Part shown: positions 1-10,125 of the stretch, piece after piece
Layout: every line of letters begins with the position of its first letter
Position numbering within the stretch: the first letter of the stretch is position 1
Source of the DNA: Actinokineospora terrae
GTDB taxonomy: Bacteria > Actinomycetota > Actinomycetes > Mycobacteriales > Pseudonocardiaceae
Reading direction: 5' to 3'
Length of the DNA stretch: 64,000 nucleotides
NCBI RefSeq assembly: GCF_900111175.1
Contig: NZ_FOGI01000005.1
Span: 310,001-374,000 of the forward strand
Notes under the pieces: generated by a model
Database searches by the model: none
What the model was told of the DNA's origin: nothing
What the model saw: the letters and a program-made list of their open reading frames with translations, nothing else
Translations under genes and position numbers: made by a program

Positions 1-27
1 GTGGCCTGGGCGGCTAGAGTTCCCGTG

Positions 28-1032
28 GTGACCGAGAACGAGTCGGCGCTGACCCGGCTGCGCGCCAGGCGGCCAGCCATCGACCACCTGATCCGGGCCT
101 TCGACGCGTTCACCGAGCGGTACGGCAACCACTTCGCCGCATCGATCACCTACTTCAGCGTCCTGTCGCTGTTCCCGCTGACGCTCATCGGCGTCGCCGT
201 CCTCGGCTTTGTCCTCACCGGGCAGCCGGACACGTTGGAAGAGCTGCGCAAGAGCATCGTGAACGCGGCCCCCACGAGCATCCGCGAAACGCTGAACAGC
301 CTCGTCGATACCGCCATCAACGAACGCGGCAAGGTCGGCGTGATAGGCCTGCTCACCGCCGCTTACACCGGCCTCGGCTGGATGAGCAACCTGCGCGACG
401 CGCTCACCGCGCAGTGGGGACAAAAGTTCGTGCAGCCCCCGTTCTTCAAGGGGATGCTGATGGACCTGTTGGCGCTGCTTGGCTTGGGCGCCGCTATGGC
501 CGTGTCGTTCGGTCTTAGCGCGATCGGCAGCGGTCTGGCTGACACGCTGTTGGATGCGGTAGGGCTAGGCGGCTACGGGTGGGCCAAGGTCGTGCTGTTC
601 ATCGTCGCGACTATCTTGTCGATTGGCGCTAACTGGCTCGTGTTCTTGTGGGTGATCGCGCGGCTGCCCCGTAAGCCGGTGAGCGTGAAGAGCGCGGTTC
701 GCGGGGCTCTTGCCGCCGCCATCGGGTTCGAGATCCTGAAGCTGGTCGGCGCGCTGTACCTGAACGTTGTGCTGGGCGGGCCGCTGGGCGCGATCATCGG
801 CCCGATCGTGGGTCTGCTCGTGTTCGCGAACCTCGTCTCCCGATTCCTCCTGCTCGTCACGGCCTGGACCGCGACGGCCAAGGAGAACATCATCACCGAA
901 CCCGTGGCCGCACCCCCGCCCGCCGTCATCCGGCCGGTGGTGGAGGTCGCTCGCGCCCCGCGCGCCCGCGAAGCCCTCGGCCTCGTCGGCGTCGGCGCGC
1001 TGTTGGGCCTGGCTTGGCGCCGCCGCAAGTGA
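28..1032 (+). CDS. YihY/BrkB-family inner membrane protein
   Basis: Multi-pass membrane protein of about 334 residues. The early segment NHFAASITYFSVLSLFPL is the family hallmark, a conserved polar residue run entering the first helix. About six hydrophobic segments follow, ending near residue 285, then a basic cytoplasmic tail (AWRRRK). The molecular role of this family is not settled; it was once mis-called ribonuclease BN. GTG codons at 1, 25 and 28 are in frame. A TAGAGT -10-like box at 14-19 would place transcription start near 26 and favour a leaderless start at 25 or 28, but a start at or before base 1 cannot be excluded because the window begins here. The stop overlaps the next gene by GTGA. 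Confidence 0.8.
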   Translation: MTENESALTRLRARRPAIDHLIRAFDAFTERYGNHFAASITYFSVLSLFPLTLIGVAVLGFVLTGQPDTLEELRKSIVNAAPTSIRETLNSLVDTAINERGKVGVIGLLTAAYTGLGWMSNLRDALTAQWGQKFVQPPFFKGMLMDLLALLGLGAAMAVSFGLSAIGSGLADTLLDAVGLGGYGWAKVVLFIVATILSIGANWLVFLWVIARLPRKPVSVKSAVRGALAAAIGFEILKLVGALYLNVVLGGPLGAIIGPIVGLLVFANLVSRFLLLVTAWTATAKENIITEPVAAPPPAVIRPVVEVARAPRAREALGLVGVGALLGLAWRRRK

Positions 1033-1601
1033 CCTGGGAGCCTCTGCCCGTCACGGAAGTCGCTCGACTGTTCGCGGCGTTCGAGGCTCCTTGGTGGATC
1101 GCTGGGGGCTATGCGATCGAACTGGCGCTAGAGCGGCCGGTACGCGAACACGACGACGTCGATGTCCTACTGCTGCGTCGAGACCACGTCGCCGTGCAGC
1201 AGGTCTTAGAGGGCTGGGAACTGTGGGCCGCTGACCCACCGGGCACTCTCCGACCGTGGCTGTCGGGACAGTCCCTGCCGACCACGGTCCACGACATCTG
1301 GTGCCGCCGCGGCGAAGGCCCATGGCAACTCCAACTAATGATCGACGAGTCCTCAGCCGCCGACTGGACCTCCCGCCGCGACCCGCGCTTACGCCGCCCC
1401 ATCGCCACTCTGGGGGCGCTGGACGCGCGCGGCATTCCGTACCTCGCGCCGGAGGTGCAGCTGTTCTACAAGTCCCAGGCTCCCCGCTCCAAGGACTGGA
1501 CCGACTTCACCGCCGTGCTGCCCGTCCTCACCGAGACCCAGCGCCACTGGCTCGCGGCCGCACTCCCCGCAGACCACCCCTGGCGGCCCCACCTGGCCTG
1601 A
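1029..1601 (+). CDS. nucleotidyltransferase-domain protein (aminoglycoside adenylyltransferase-like)
   Basis: About 190 residues. The N-terminus carries WWIAGGYAIEL followed by HDDVDVLLL, which is the GG...DxD metal and nucleotide site of the DNA-polymerase-beta-like nucleotidyltransferase fold, as in ANT(2'')-type adenylyltransferases and their uncharacterised relatives. A late YLAPEVQLFYKSQ and KDWTDF motif recurs in that group. The substrate cannot be told from sequence, and resistance should not be assumed. The chosen GTG (1029) overlaps the preceding stop codon (GTGA), suggesting translational coupling; a TTG at 1014 is also in frame. Confidence 0.7.
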   Translation: MTWEPLPVTEVARLFAAFEAPWWIAGGYAIELALERPVREHDDVDVLLLRRDHVAVQQVLEGWELWAADPPGTLRPWLSGQSLPTTVHDIWCRRGEGPWQLQLMIDESSAADWTSRRDPRLRRPIATLGALDARGIPYLAPEVQLFYKSQAPRSKDWTDFTAVLPVLTETQRHWLAAALPADHPWRPHLA

Positions 1602-1960
1602 CCGCCCCTGCCCCGCCGAGTCGCTGCCCCGCGGAGACGCTCCCCAGTTCCGCCGCGCCGACCAAGATCACCGACCCCAGCCCCCACCCTCTCCGGGGGG
1701 CGGCCCCGACGCCAGTCTATCGGGTGGCAAGGGGGGACGGGGTGGGTTGGCGGGATCTGTGGACAACTGGGGCGTTGTGGATGGCGGCGACCTGGGCGGA
1801 GGGCGGTCGGGGGTGAGGTGAGGGGGAGAAGTTCGCCCAGTAGGGCGATACAGGCCCGCTTGTCCTGAGGACGCCCGGCGGCTGGACAAGCCGCTGAGGG
1901 CCCGGCAGGTAGTCGGTGCCCACCGAATGGCCACGCCGAGCAAGGGGCCACACAGCACAA
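1602..1960. other. intergenic region with no gene found
   Basis: Between the nucleotidyltransferase gene and the carboxypeptidase terminator I see no convincing gene; the open frames here are shadows without a ribosome site. At 1758-1766 the sequence TGTGGACAA is the complement of TTGTCCACA, the DnaA-box form typical of actinomycetes. A second, poorer match (TGTGGATGG) lies about 10 bases further on. Confidence 0.5.
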
Positions 1961-1997
1961 GGCCCCGTCCGGCAGCGTGCAGCAGCCGGACGGGGCC
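1961..1997 (-). terminator. intrinsic terminator after the carboxypeptidase gene
   Basis: A perfect 13-bp inverted repeat (GGCCCCGTCCGGC at 1961-1973 with its complement at 1985-1997) encloses an 11-base loop, 13 bases beyond the stop codon of the minus-strand gene. There is no strong U-tract, as is common in high-GC actinomycetes. Confidence 0.8.
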
Positions 1998-2010
1998 GAG
2001 AAAACGCGGG

Positions 2011-3354
2011 TCAGCCTGCGGCGACGCGGCGGGCGCGGGCGGCTCGGGCTCGTTTGCGGCGGAACCACAGGGCGAACGAGATGAGGATCGCGACGCCTGC
2101 CAGGCCGACCAGGGGGGCGCCGAAGTTGCCGAAGGCGGAGCGCTGGGCGTCCGGGGGCAGGGCGGCGTCCGGGGCGGGGGTGCCCTGGGGCTGCTGGGGG
2201 TCGTTGGTGGAGGTCGTGCCGAGGCCGGTGTCCTGCTTGGGCTGGGCCTCGGGGGCGTGGTCGACGAGCTGGCCGACGGCCTTGGAGTTCTCGGCGGCGA
2301 GGGCGAAGCCGTAGTCCAGGAGCCGGGAGGCCTGCTCGGCCAGCGGGTTCGGGTTCAGCTCGCCGCGCAGCAGGACGACCGCGATGCGGGCGGTGCCGCG
2401 CTTGGCGCCGCCGACGTAGGTGTGCCTGGCGTCGTCGGTGAAGCCGGTCTTGCCGCCGGTGAAGCCCTGGTAGCGGCCGAGGAGCTTGTTGTCGTTGATG
2501 ACCTTGTAGCCGGGCTTGGCGCCGTAGCCGGGGAAGTCGAGCGACTTGGTCGCGATCGCCTCGGCGAACTCCTTGTGCTTCATCGCGGCGCGGAACACCA
2601 GGCTCAGGTCGTACGCCGAGGTGCTCATCCCGGGGCCGTCGAGGCCGGACGGGGTCGCCGCCCTGGTGTCGAACGCGCCGAGCTCCTTGGCCAGGGCGTT
2701 CATCTTCTCCAGCGCCCTGGGCACGCCGCCGAGCTTGGCCGCCAGCGCGTGCGCCGCGTCGTTGCCCGAGCGCATCAGCAGGGCGAACAGCAGCTGGCGG
2801 ACCGTGTACTGGCCACCGGGGCCGATGCCGACCTTGGTGCCCTCCTGGTTCGCGTCCTCCTCGGTGCCGGTGACCACCTCGTCGAGCCGCAGCTCCCGGA
2901 TGACCACCACCCCGAGCAGCGTCTTGATCAGCGAGGCAGGCCGCTCCCTGGCGTGCGGGTCCTTGGCGGCCAGCACCTCGCCGGTGTCGAGGTCGGAGAT
3001 CACCCACGACGCCGAGGTGACGTCACCGGCGATGGCGGCCTTGGCGCCGTTGGGCACCACGAGGCCGCACTCGCCCATCCGGGTGCCGCCGACCGGCTCC
3101 TTGGGCACCGGGAGCGGCTCCGGGGTCGGCTGGCCCGGCTTGGGCTCCTCCGAGGTGTCCACCGGGGGCGGCGGCCGGTCGTGGTTCTGGCACTGGGCGC
3201 TGTTCTGCGGCTGCGCCTGGGTCCCCGTGGTCTGCTGCTGGCCCTTGCGGAGCACCGGCTGCGCGGCGACCGGGGTCGCGAGCAGCGCCCCGAACAGCAG
3301 GGCGCACAGCGGGACGACGAAGGCGGTCACGGTCCTGCGGGCTGCGAAGCGCAC
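2011..3354 (-). CDS. secreted D-alanyl-D-alanine carboxypeptidase (peptidase S11, low-molecular-weight PBP)
   Basis: Trims the terminal D-Ala from peptidoglycan pentapeptides outside the membrane. The 447-residue protein has an N-terminal signal sequence (to about residue 31, ATPVAAQ). A Pro/Gln-rich spacer to about 90 follows, then the penicillin-binding catalytic domain with all three motifs: S141-L-I-K144 (nucleophile and base), S196-G-N, and K302-T-G. A C-terminal helix (about 410-430) followed by Arg/Lys clusters anchors it in the membrane. It is a typical PBP5/6-like layout. The divergent small membrane gene at 3445 is a frequent neighbour of this gene in actinomycetes (general knowledge). 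Confidence 0.92.
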   Translation of the reverse strand: MRFAARRTVTAFVVPLCALLFGALLATPVAAQPVLRKGQQQTTGTQAQPQNSAQCQNHDRPPPPVDTSEEPKPGQPTPEPLPVPKEPVGGTRMGECGLVVPNGAKAAIAGDVTSASWVISDLDTGEVLAAKDPHARERPASLIKTLLGVVVIRELRLDEVVTGTEEDANQEGTKVGIGPGGQYTVRQLLFALLMRSGNDAAHALAAKLGGVPRALEKMNALAKELGAFDTRAATPSGLDGPGMSTSAYDLSLVFRAAMKHKEFAEAIATKSLDFPGYGAKPGYKVINDNKLLGRYQGFTGGKTGFTDDARHTYVGGAKRGTARIAVVLLRGELNPNPLAEQASRLLDYGFALAAENSKAVGQLVDHAPEAQPKQDTGLGTTSTNDPQQPQGTPAPDAALPPDAQRSAFGNFGAPLVGLAGVAILISFALWFRRKRARAARARRVAAG

Positions 3355-3444
3355 CCCTGCAGGGTAGGGCCTGTCACGATCCGGCCACGATCCGGCCTGT
3401 CACCCACACGTGGGTGCCGGTCCCGGGCGCTGGATACTGCCCGT

Positions 3445-3657
3445 ATGAGTCGGCGGTCGGCGTTGTTCCTGGTGGGCTTCGGGGTGTGGTCGTGGGTGAT
3501 CTGGCCCATGTTCCTGCGCAACATCTGGGTCGACCCGCGCTCGTTCGCGCCGGGGCCGACCGGGTTCTTCGTCGTGCACGCCCTGCTGACCGCCGCCTCG
3601 CTGCTGTTCGGCACCATGATCGGCGTCATCGGCTGGCGGGCCTGGAGAAGGAGTTAG
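3445..3657 (+). CDS. small membrane protein of the SCO4848 type
   Basis: A 70-residue protein with two predicted membrane helices: residues 5-25, rich in Trp (WSWVIWPMF), and residues 42-64. It ends in WRAWRRS. It resembles the small membrane protein that sits next to the D,D-carboxypeptidase in streptomycetes (SCO4848 type); the function is unknown. The ATG is preceded by a TACTGCC stretch at 3435-3441 rather than a Shine-Dalgarno, so it may be leaderless. The stop lies 2 bases before the next start, giving a two-gene unit. Confidence 0.7.
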   Translation: MSRRSALFLVGFGVWSWVIWPMFLRNIWVDPRSFAPGPTGFFVVHALLTAASLLFGTMIGVIGWRAWRRS

Positions 3658-3659
3658 GC

Positions 3660-4001
3660 GTGGAGTTCGTCCGGCACTTGCTCGTCTTCCTGCACCTGCT
3701 CGGCATGGGCGCGCTGATCGGGGCGCTGCTGCTGCAGTTCCGCACCCCCGAAGAGGTGAACAAGGGCTGGTTGCACGGTGCGGGGTTGCAGTTGGTCACC
3801 GGGATTGCCCTGATGGTGTTGGCGCCGTTCACCGGAGCTGAGTACAACCACATGAAGCTCGGCATCAAGTTGCTGGTGGTCGTGGTAATCCTCGGGCTGG
3901 CGTTCGCGTTCATCGCCAAGAAGTCCAACCCGCGCTGGCTGCCCGCGACCCTGGGCGGTCTCGTGGTGCTCAACGTGGGACTCGCCGTCTTCTGGAGCTG
4001 A
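3660..4001 (+). CDS. hypothetical four-helix membrane protein
   Basis: 113 residues with four hydrophobic segments: about 4-26 (LLVFLHLLGMGALIGALLL), 45-60, 68-86 and 92-112. GTG start at 3660, with an AGAAGGAG ribosome site at 3646-3653 inside the end of the upstream gene. The pattern HLLGMGALIGA with a following LQF resembles small DUF2269/SCO4849-like integral membrane proteins; I cannot name a function. It is co-transcribed with the preceding small membrane gene. Confidence 0.65.
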   Translation: MEFVRHLLVFLHLLGMGALIGALLLQFRTPEEVNKGWLHGAGLQLVTGIALMVLAPFTGAEYNHMKLGIKLLVVVVILGLAFAFIAKKSNPRWLPATLGGLVVLNVGLAVFWS

Positions 4002-4010
4002 GCATTCGGG

Positions 4011-4027
4011 TTACCGGCCGGTAAGGT
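4011..4027 (+). promoter_or_regulatory. palindromic operator overlapping a leaderless -10 box
   Basis: TTACCGGCCGGTAA at 4011-4024 is a perfect 14-bp palindrome. Its right end runs into TAAGGT (4022-4027), a good -10 hexamer exactly 6 bases before the ATG at 4034. A repressor bound here would cover the promoter of the downstream reductase gene. Which regulator binds is unknown. Confidence 0.55.
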
Positions 4028-4033
4028 GTGGTC

Positions 4034-5200
4034 ATGCCTACCGGTCGCAGGTTCGACGTCGTGCTGTTCGGTGCCACCGGGTTCACGGGCGGGCTGACCG
4101 CCGAGTACCTCGCGGAACACGCGCCGCTCGGCCTGCGGTGGGCGCTAGCGGGCCGAAACCCGGCGAAACTGGCCGCGGTACGTGAACGCCTCGGTATCGA
4201 CGACCTCGAACTACTGACCGCTGATGTCAACGACCCGGCGTCGCTTACCGCTATCGCGGAGGCGACCCGGGTCGTCATCACCACCGTCGGCCCTTACATC
4301 ACCTACGGCGATCCGCTGGTAGGTGCGTGCGCGGTCGCTGGCACTGACTACGTCGACCTCACCGGTGAGCCTGAGTTCGTCGACCGGACTTACCTGCGCC
4401 ACCACGCGAAGGCGGTCGAAACGGGCGCGCGGCTGATCCATTGCTGCGGGTTCGACTCCATCCCTTACGACCTCGGCGTGCTCTACACCGTCAACCAGCT
4501 CCCAGCCGACGTACCGCTCACTGTCGACGGTTACATCACCGTGTCGGCTTCGGTTTCTGGCGGGACGTTCCAATCGGCCGTGAACGCGTTCTCCCGGCTG
4601 CGGGACATGCAGAAGGCGGCCGCGGAACGCCGCAAGGTGGAACCCAGGCCGGTGCGGCGGGTGCGGGGCCGGGCGCGGCCGGGGAAGGTGGCGGACCTCG
4701 GGATCTGGGCGGTACCGCTACCGACCATCGACCCGCAGGTGGTGCTGCGGTCCGCGCGGGCGCTGGAACAGTACGGACCCGAGTTCACCTACGGCCACCA
4801 CCTGGCTGTCAAACGCTTGCCCACCGCCCTCGCGGTCGCGGGCGGCGCCGCGGGCCTCATCGCGGCTTCCCAGGTCCGCCCCCTGCGCACCTGGCTCCTC
4901 AACCGCAAACCCCCCGGCGACGGCCCCACCCCCGCCCAACGCGAACGCTCCTGGTTCAAGGCCACGTTCATCGGCACCGGCGCCGACACCCGAGTCCACA
5001 CCGAGATCACCGGCGGCGACCCCGGCTACGACGAGACCGCCAAGATGCTCGCCGAATCCGCCCTCTGCCTCGCCACCGACGACCTCCCCCCGACCGCGGG
5101 CCAGGTGACCACCGCCACCGCCATGGGCGAAGCCCTCACCACCCGCCTGACCGCCGCAGGCATCACCTTCCGCACCGTCTCCAGAGCCGTCCGAACCTGA
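4034..5200 (+). CDS. saccharopine dehydrogenase-like / trans-acting enoyl reductase family protein
   Basis: 388 residues. The N-terminus VVLFGATGFTGGLTAEYL is a Rossmann GxxGxxG dinucleotide site, followed by LAGRNPAKL, typical of the saccharopine-dehydrogenase NADP-binding fold. The CCGFDSIPYDLG segment near residue 138 is characteristic of the mycobacterial trans-acting enoyl reductase group (Rv2953 type) that reduces polyketide or lipid intermediates. No polyketide synthase is nearby, so the substrate is open. ATG 4034 is preferred because the -10 box TAAGGT ends 6 bases upstream (leaderless); a GTG at 4028 is also in frame. The gene ends 1 base from the convergent neighbour. Confidence 0.75.
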   Translation: MPTGRRFDVVLFGATGFTGGLTAEYLAEHAPLGLRWALAGRNPAKLAAVRERLGIDDLELLTADVNDPASLTAIAEATRVVITTVGPYITYGDPLVGACAVAGTDYVDLTGEPEFVDRTYLRHHAKAVETGARLIHCCGFDSIPYDLGVLYTVNQLPADVPLTVDGYITVSASVSGGTFQSAVNAFSRLRDMQKAAAERRKVEPRPVRRVRGRARPGKVADLGIWAVPLPTIDPQVVLRSARALEQYGPEFTYGHHLAVKRLPTALAVAGGAAGLIAASQVRPLRTWLLNRKPPGDGPTPAQRERSWFKATFIGTGADTRVHTEITGGDPGYDETAKMLAESALCLATDDLPPTAGQVTTATAMGEALTTRLTAAGITFRTVSRAVRT

Positions 5201-5201
5201 C

Positions 5202-5858
5202 TCACCGCGGCAACTCCGCCGCGATGTCGACCGTCTGCTCGAACAGCACGGGGTCCGGCTTGCCCGACACCACAGCGCCTTCGGCGACGACCAAGACGTC
5301 CTTGGTCTGCCGCGAGCGGAACGGCGTGCCGGTGAACCGCACGCCCTGGCTCTTGAGCAGGTCGAAGCCGACCGTCTTGACGCTGCCGGTGCCATCGGTG
5401 TCGATGAGCTCCTTCAGCGGCCGCACGTCCGACTTGGACCGCATGCGCACCCAGGACACGGACACGACGAAGGTGTTGCCCGCGGGATCGGCGAGGGTGA
5501 ACAGGGTGCGGTCCAGGTCGGCGCACGGGTTGCGGAGGAAGAAGTCGCGGACCTGGCCGTAGGAGTTGACGGCGCAGTCGAGCGCGTTCTCCGTGGCCTC
5601 CCGCACCTGCCGCAGCCGCAGCCTGCGCCAGTTCTCATCCGCCTTGGTCTTGCGGGCACCCCGGTTCGGCTTGGCCGCCGCGTCCGGGCGCACCGCGACA
5701 TTGGCCCGGGCGGCCGCGCCCCCGGCAGTTGCCGCACCCCCGCCCCCGCCTCCGACGATCGCGAAGCCCGCCACCACGGCCGCTGCGGTCACACCCGCGC
5801 CCGCGCCCCTCGGGATCCACTTCCCGTCGCGTCCGCGTGGTTGATCAGGTCTCCCCAT
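5202..5858 (-). CDS. hypothetical membrane-anchored protein
   Basis: 218 residues. After a basic N-terminus (MGRPDQPRGRDGKW) comes one Ala/Gly-rich hydrophobic segment (about 18-45, including a run of six glycines), then a soluble domain with two cysteines (NALDCAV and RNPCADL) that could pair outside the cell. It therefore looks like a type II membrane or signal-anchored envelope protein. The start is fixed by a strong AGGAG ribosome site just upstream (5865-5869 on the complementary strand). No family recognised. It is divergent from the lipoprotein gene at 5955. Confidence 0.6.
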   Translation of the reverse strand: MGRPDQPRGRDGKWIPRGAGAGVTAAAVVAGFAIVGGGGGGAATAGGAAARANVAVRPDAAAKPNRGARKTKADENWRRLRLRQVREATENALDCAVNSYGQVRDFFLRNPCADLDRTLFTLADPAGNTFVVSVSWVRMRSKSDVRPLKELIDTDGTGSVKTVGFDLLKSQGVRFTGTPFRSRQTKDVLVVAEGAVVSGKPDPVLFEQTVDIAAELPR

Positions 5859-5954
5859 GGATCTCCTCTCCCCGGTGCCGGAGACTGGCAGTCCCACCAG
5901 GGCGGGGAGTACGCATCGGTGCGGGTTCACCTGATCGTGAGTAGCGTCACCGGT

Positions 5955-6644
5955 ATGCGGAAGGTGCTGCTGGCGGTGTTCCTCGTGGTGGCGGGGTGTT
6001 CCACGCCCGCGGCCGAGGAGCCCGGGATGGTGTTGGGGGAGTACGACCTGCGGCCGGTGCACCTGGTCAGCGGGGACGCGTTGGGTGAGGTGTTTCCCGA
6101 GACGGCTGGGCAGGTGTTGTGCCATGCGTTGCCGTGGGGGGATGTTGTGGGGCCGGTCCAGGGGTCTGTGACGGTCGCTGGGGCGTGTTTGCTGCGGGGT
6201 GGGGATCGGGTCGTCACGGTGCGGCTCGGGGGGCCTGGGTTGGATCTGGGGGCCACTTCGGTGAACGTGACCGTGGAGCCTTCGGACAGTGCGATGGAGG
6301 ACAAGGTGTTGGCGGCGTTGCGGCCGGTCCTCACCGCGCCTGTCGACCTCACGGGCGCCGACATCGTGGATCTGCCCAAGTCGGAGCGGACGGCGCGGCT
6401 TTGCGAACTCACTAGAGGCGCGCCAGGTGAGGACAAGTGCGTCGTGGGCCGCAACGAGGTAGCTCTAACGGCCACCCTTCAAGACGACTCCAACTACGCG
6501 GACCACGTAGGCGGCCGCCCGGCGCTCATCAGTGGATCCACAGTCTCCGTCCGAATCCGACCCGACGTGCCCGTAGACCTAAGAGTGTCCGGAGAAGGCG
6601 CCCGCGCGCTGGCCGAGTCTGTGGTGCCCAAGCTCCGGAAATGA
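5955..6644 (+). CDS. hypothetical lipoprotein
   Basis: 229 residues with a short signal peptide and a lipobox (LVVAGC, Cys about residue 15), so it should be lipidated and held on the outer face of the membrane. The mature part has paired cysteines (LCHAL...GACLL and LCELT...DKCVV) suggesting two disulfides. It shows no recognisable catalytic motif. It ends just before a shared terminator and is convergent with sdhB. Confidence 0.7.
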   Translation: MRKVLLAVFLVVAGCSTPAAEEPGMVLGEYDLRPVHLVSGDALGEVFPETAGQVLCHALPWGDVVGPVQGSVTVAGACLLRGGDRVVTVRLGGPGLDLGATSVNVTVEPSDSAMEDKVLAALRPVLTAPVDLTGADIVDLPKSERTARLCELTRGAPGEDKCVVGRNEVALTATLQDDSNYADHVGGRPALISGSTVSVRIRPDVPVDLRVSGEGARALAESVVPKLRK

Positions 6645-6645
6645 A

Positions 6646-6675
6646 AGAGGCCGCGCCCCGAGGGACGCGGCCTCT
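6646..6675. terminator. bidirectional terminator between the lipoprotein gene and sdhB
   Basis: A 10-bp stem (AGAGGCCGCG at 6646-6655 with its complement at 6666-6675) and a 10-base loop, starting 2 bases after the plus-strand stop and ending 12 bases before the sdhB stop on the other strand. Confidence 0.8.
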
Positions 6676-6687
6676 AGCGACAAGCAC

Positions 6688-7472
6688 TCAGCGGCGGAAG
6701 AGAAGCGCGCGCTTGACCTCTTGGATCGCCTTGGTCACCTGGATGCCGCGCGGGCAGGCATCGGTGCAGTTGAAGGTGGTGCGGCAGCGCCACACGCCCT
6801 CGGCGTCGTTGAGGATGTCGAGGCGCTCCTGGGAGCCCTCGTCGCGGGAGTCGAAGATGAAGCGGTGGGCGTTGACGATGGCGGCGGGGCCGAAGTAGCT
6901 GCCCTCGTTCCAGAACACCGGGCACGACGTGGTGCAGCAGGCGCACAGGATGCACTTGGTGGTGTCGTCGAAGCGCTCGCGGTCGGCGGCGGACTGGATC
7001 CGCTCCCGGGTCGGCTCGTTGCCGTAGGTGATGAGGAACGGCTTGACCGCGCGGAACGCCTCCATGAAGGGCTCCATGTCGACCAGCAGGTCCTTGTGCA
7101 CCGGCAGGCCCTTGATCGGCGCCACGGTGATCGTGGTGTGCTTGCCGCCGCCGGACATCAGGTCCTTGACCAGCACCTTGCACGCCAGCCGGTTCACGCC
7201 GTTGATCTGCATGGCGTCCGAGCCGCAGATGCCGTGCGCGCAGGAGCGGCGGAAGGTGAGCGTGCCGTCGAGGTACCACTTGACGTAGTGCAGCAGGTTC
7301 AGCACGCGGTCGGTGGGCAGCGCGGGCACCCCGAAGGACTCCCAGCGCGGCTCGGAGTCGACCTCCGGGTTGAACCGCATGATCTTCACGGTGATTGTGA
7401 TCGCACCGTCGGGCACCGGCGGCTGATCTCCCCGTGCTCCAGAGGTCTCCCGGTCCACAGTGGCCGCAGTCA

Positions 7473-7473
<1 letters not shown>
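6688..7473 (-). CDS. sdhB: succinate dehydrogenase iron-sulfur subunit
   Basis: Electron-transfer subunit of complex II, passing electrons from SdhA to the quinone site. The 261-residue protein has the [2Fe-2S] cysteines in SCAHGICGSDA and a later Cys (NRLAC). In the C-terminal ferredoxin domain CILCACCTTSCP supplies the [4Fe-4S] ligands, and CTDACPRGIQ completes the second cluster site. Its ATG shares one base with the sdhA stop (TGATG), so translation is coupled. It is the last gene of the sdhCDAB unit and is followed by a hairpin terminator. Confidence 0.96.
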
Positions 7474-9236
<1,763 letters not shown>

Positions 9237-9278
9237 GGGTCAACCGCTTCTTCCGACTCGGGTGTGGTGGGCGCGCAC

Positions 9279-9692
9279 TCAGTGCGTGGTCGGGATCGTG
9301 GCGTCGAAGGTGAAGATCACGTAGGTCCCGAGGAACAGGATCAGCACCATCGACACGTAGAGCATGATCTTCAGCCAGAACCGGGTGCTGTCCTTGCGCG
9401 CGTAGTCGTTGATGACCGTGCGCAACCCGTTGCCGCCGTGGATCTCGGCCAGCCACAGCATCAGCAGGTCCCACACCTGCCAGAAGGGGCTCGACCAGCG
9501 CCCGGCGACGAAGGCGAAGTTGATGCGGTGCACGCCGCCGTCGAGGATGTTCATGATCAGCAGGTGGCCGAGCACCAGCACGATCAGCGCCAGGCCGGAC
9601 ACCCGCATGAAGACCCAGCTGACCAGCTCGAAGTTGCCGCGGCGGGCGGCGGGGCGGCGCGGTGCGCGCGGCTTGTCCAGGGCGAGCGCCAT
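9279..9692 (-). CDS. sdhD: succinate dehydrogenase hydrophobic membrane anchor subunit
   Basis: 137 residues with three membrane helices (about 24-45, 60-85 and 103-128). HLLIMNILDG contains the histidine expected to ligate haem b. FVAGRWSSPFWQVWDLLMLW and HGGNGLRTVI are typical of the actinobacterial SdhD. The ATG is separated from the sdhC stop by a single base. With SdhC it forms the quinone-binding anchor of complex II. Confidence 0.93.
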   Translation of the reverse strand: MALALDKPRAPRRPAARRGNFELVSWVFMRVSGLALIVLVLGHLLIMNILDGGVHRINFAFVAGRWSSPFWQVWDLLMLWLAEIHGGNGLRTVINDYARKDSTRFWLKIMLYVSMVLILFLGTYVIFTFDATIPTTH

Positions 9693-9693
9693 G

Positions 9694-10125
9694 TCAGTTG
9701 CCCCCGAACATCTCGCGCACGGTGCGCTCCATCATGAAGTAGGCGCCGGGGGCCATCACCACGACCCAGATGCCCAGGATCGTCCACAGCATCGGCTTCT
9801 GCAGCCGGGGGCCGTGCTTCCAGAAGTCCACCAGCAGCACCCGCAGGCCGTTGAGCGCGTGGTAGAGCACCGCGCCGACCAGGCCGACCTCGAGGAGGTT
9901 GACCACCGGGGTCTTGTAGGTCTCGATGATCTCGTCGTAGGCGTTCGGCGAGACCCGCACCAGCGCCGTGTCCAGCACGTGGGCGAAGAGGAAGAAGAAG
10001 GTGAGCACCCCGGTGATCCGGTGCGCAACCCAGGACCACATGCCCGGGTCGCCTCGGTAGAGCGTCCCGGTGCGCCGGGACCCGCGCGGCGACACCTGCT
10101 CGGTGGCGATGGCCGAGTCGGACAT
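9694..10125 (-). CDS. sdhC: succinate dehydrogenase cytochrome b556 subunit
   Basis: 143 residues. The segment LYRGDPGMWSWVAHRITGV is the classic SdhC signature (Ser/Arg of the quinone pocket), and LFAHVLDTALV holds the haem-ligand histidine. YHALNGLRVLLVDF is also conserved. There are three membrane helices. The start at 10125 has a GGAGG site 9 bases upstream; longer in-frame extensions have none. First gene of the sdhCDAB operon; its promoter should lie in the 540-base gap shared with the BMP lipoprotein gene. Confidence 0.93.
   Translation of the reverse strand: MSDSAIATEQVSPRGSRRTGTLYRGDPGMWSWVAHRITGVLTFFFLFAHVLDTALVRVSPNAYDEIIETYKTPVVNLLEVGLVGAVLYHALNGLRVLLVDFWKHGPRLQKPMLWTILGIWVVVMAPGAYFMMERTVREMFGGN

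Noticed and set aside
1466..3007. Long minus-strand open frame with Arg/Pro/Gly-rich translation
   Set aside because: It is the shadow of the carboxypeptidase gene in another frame, lacks a ribosome site and runs across the terminator.
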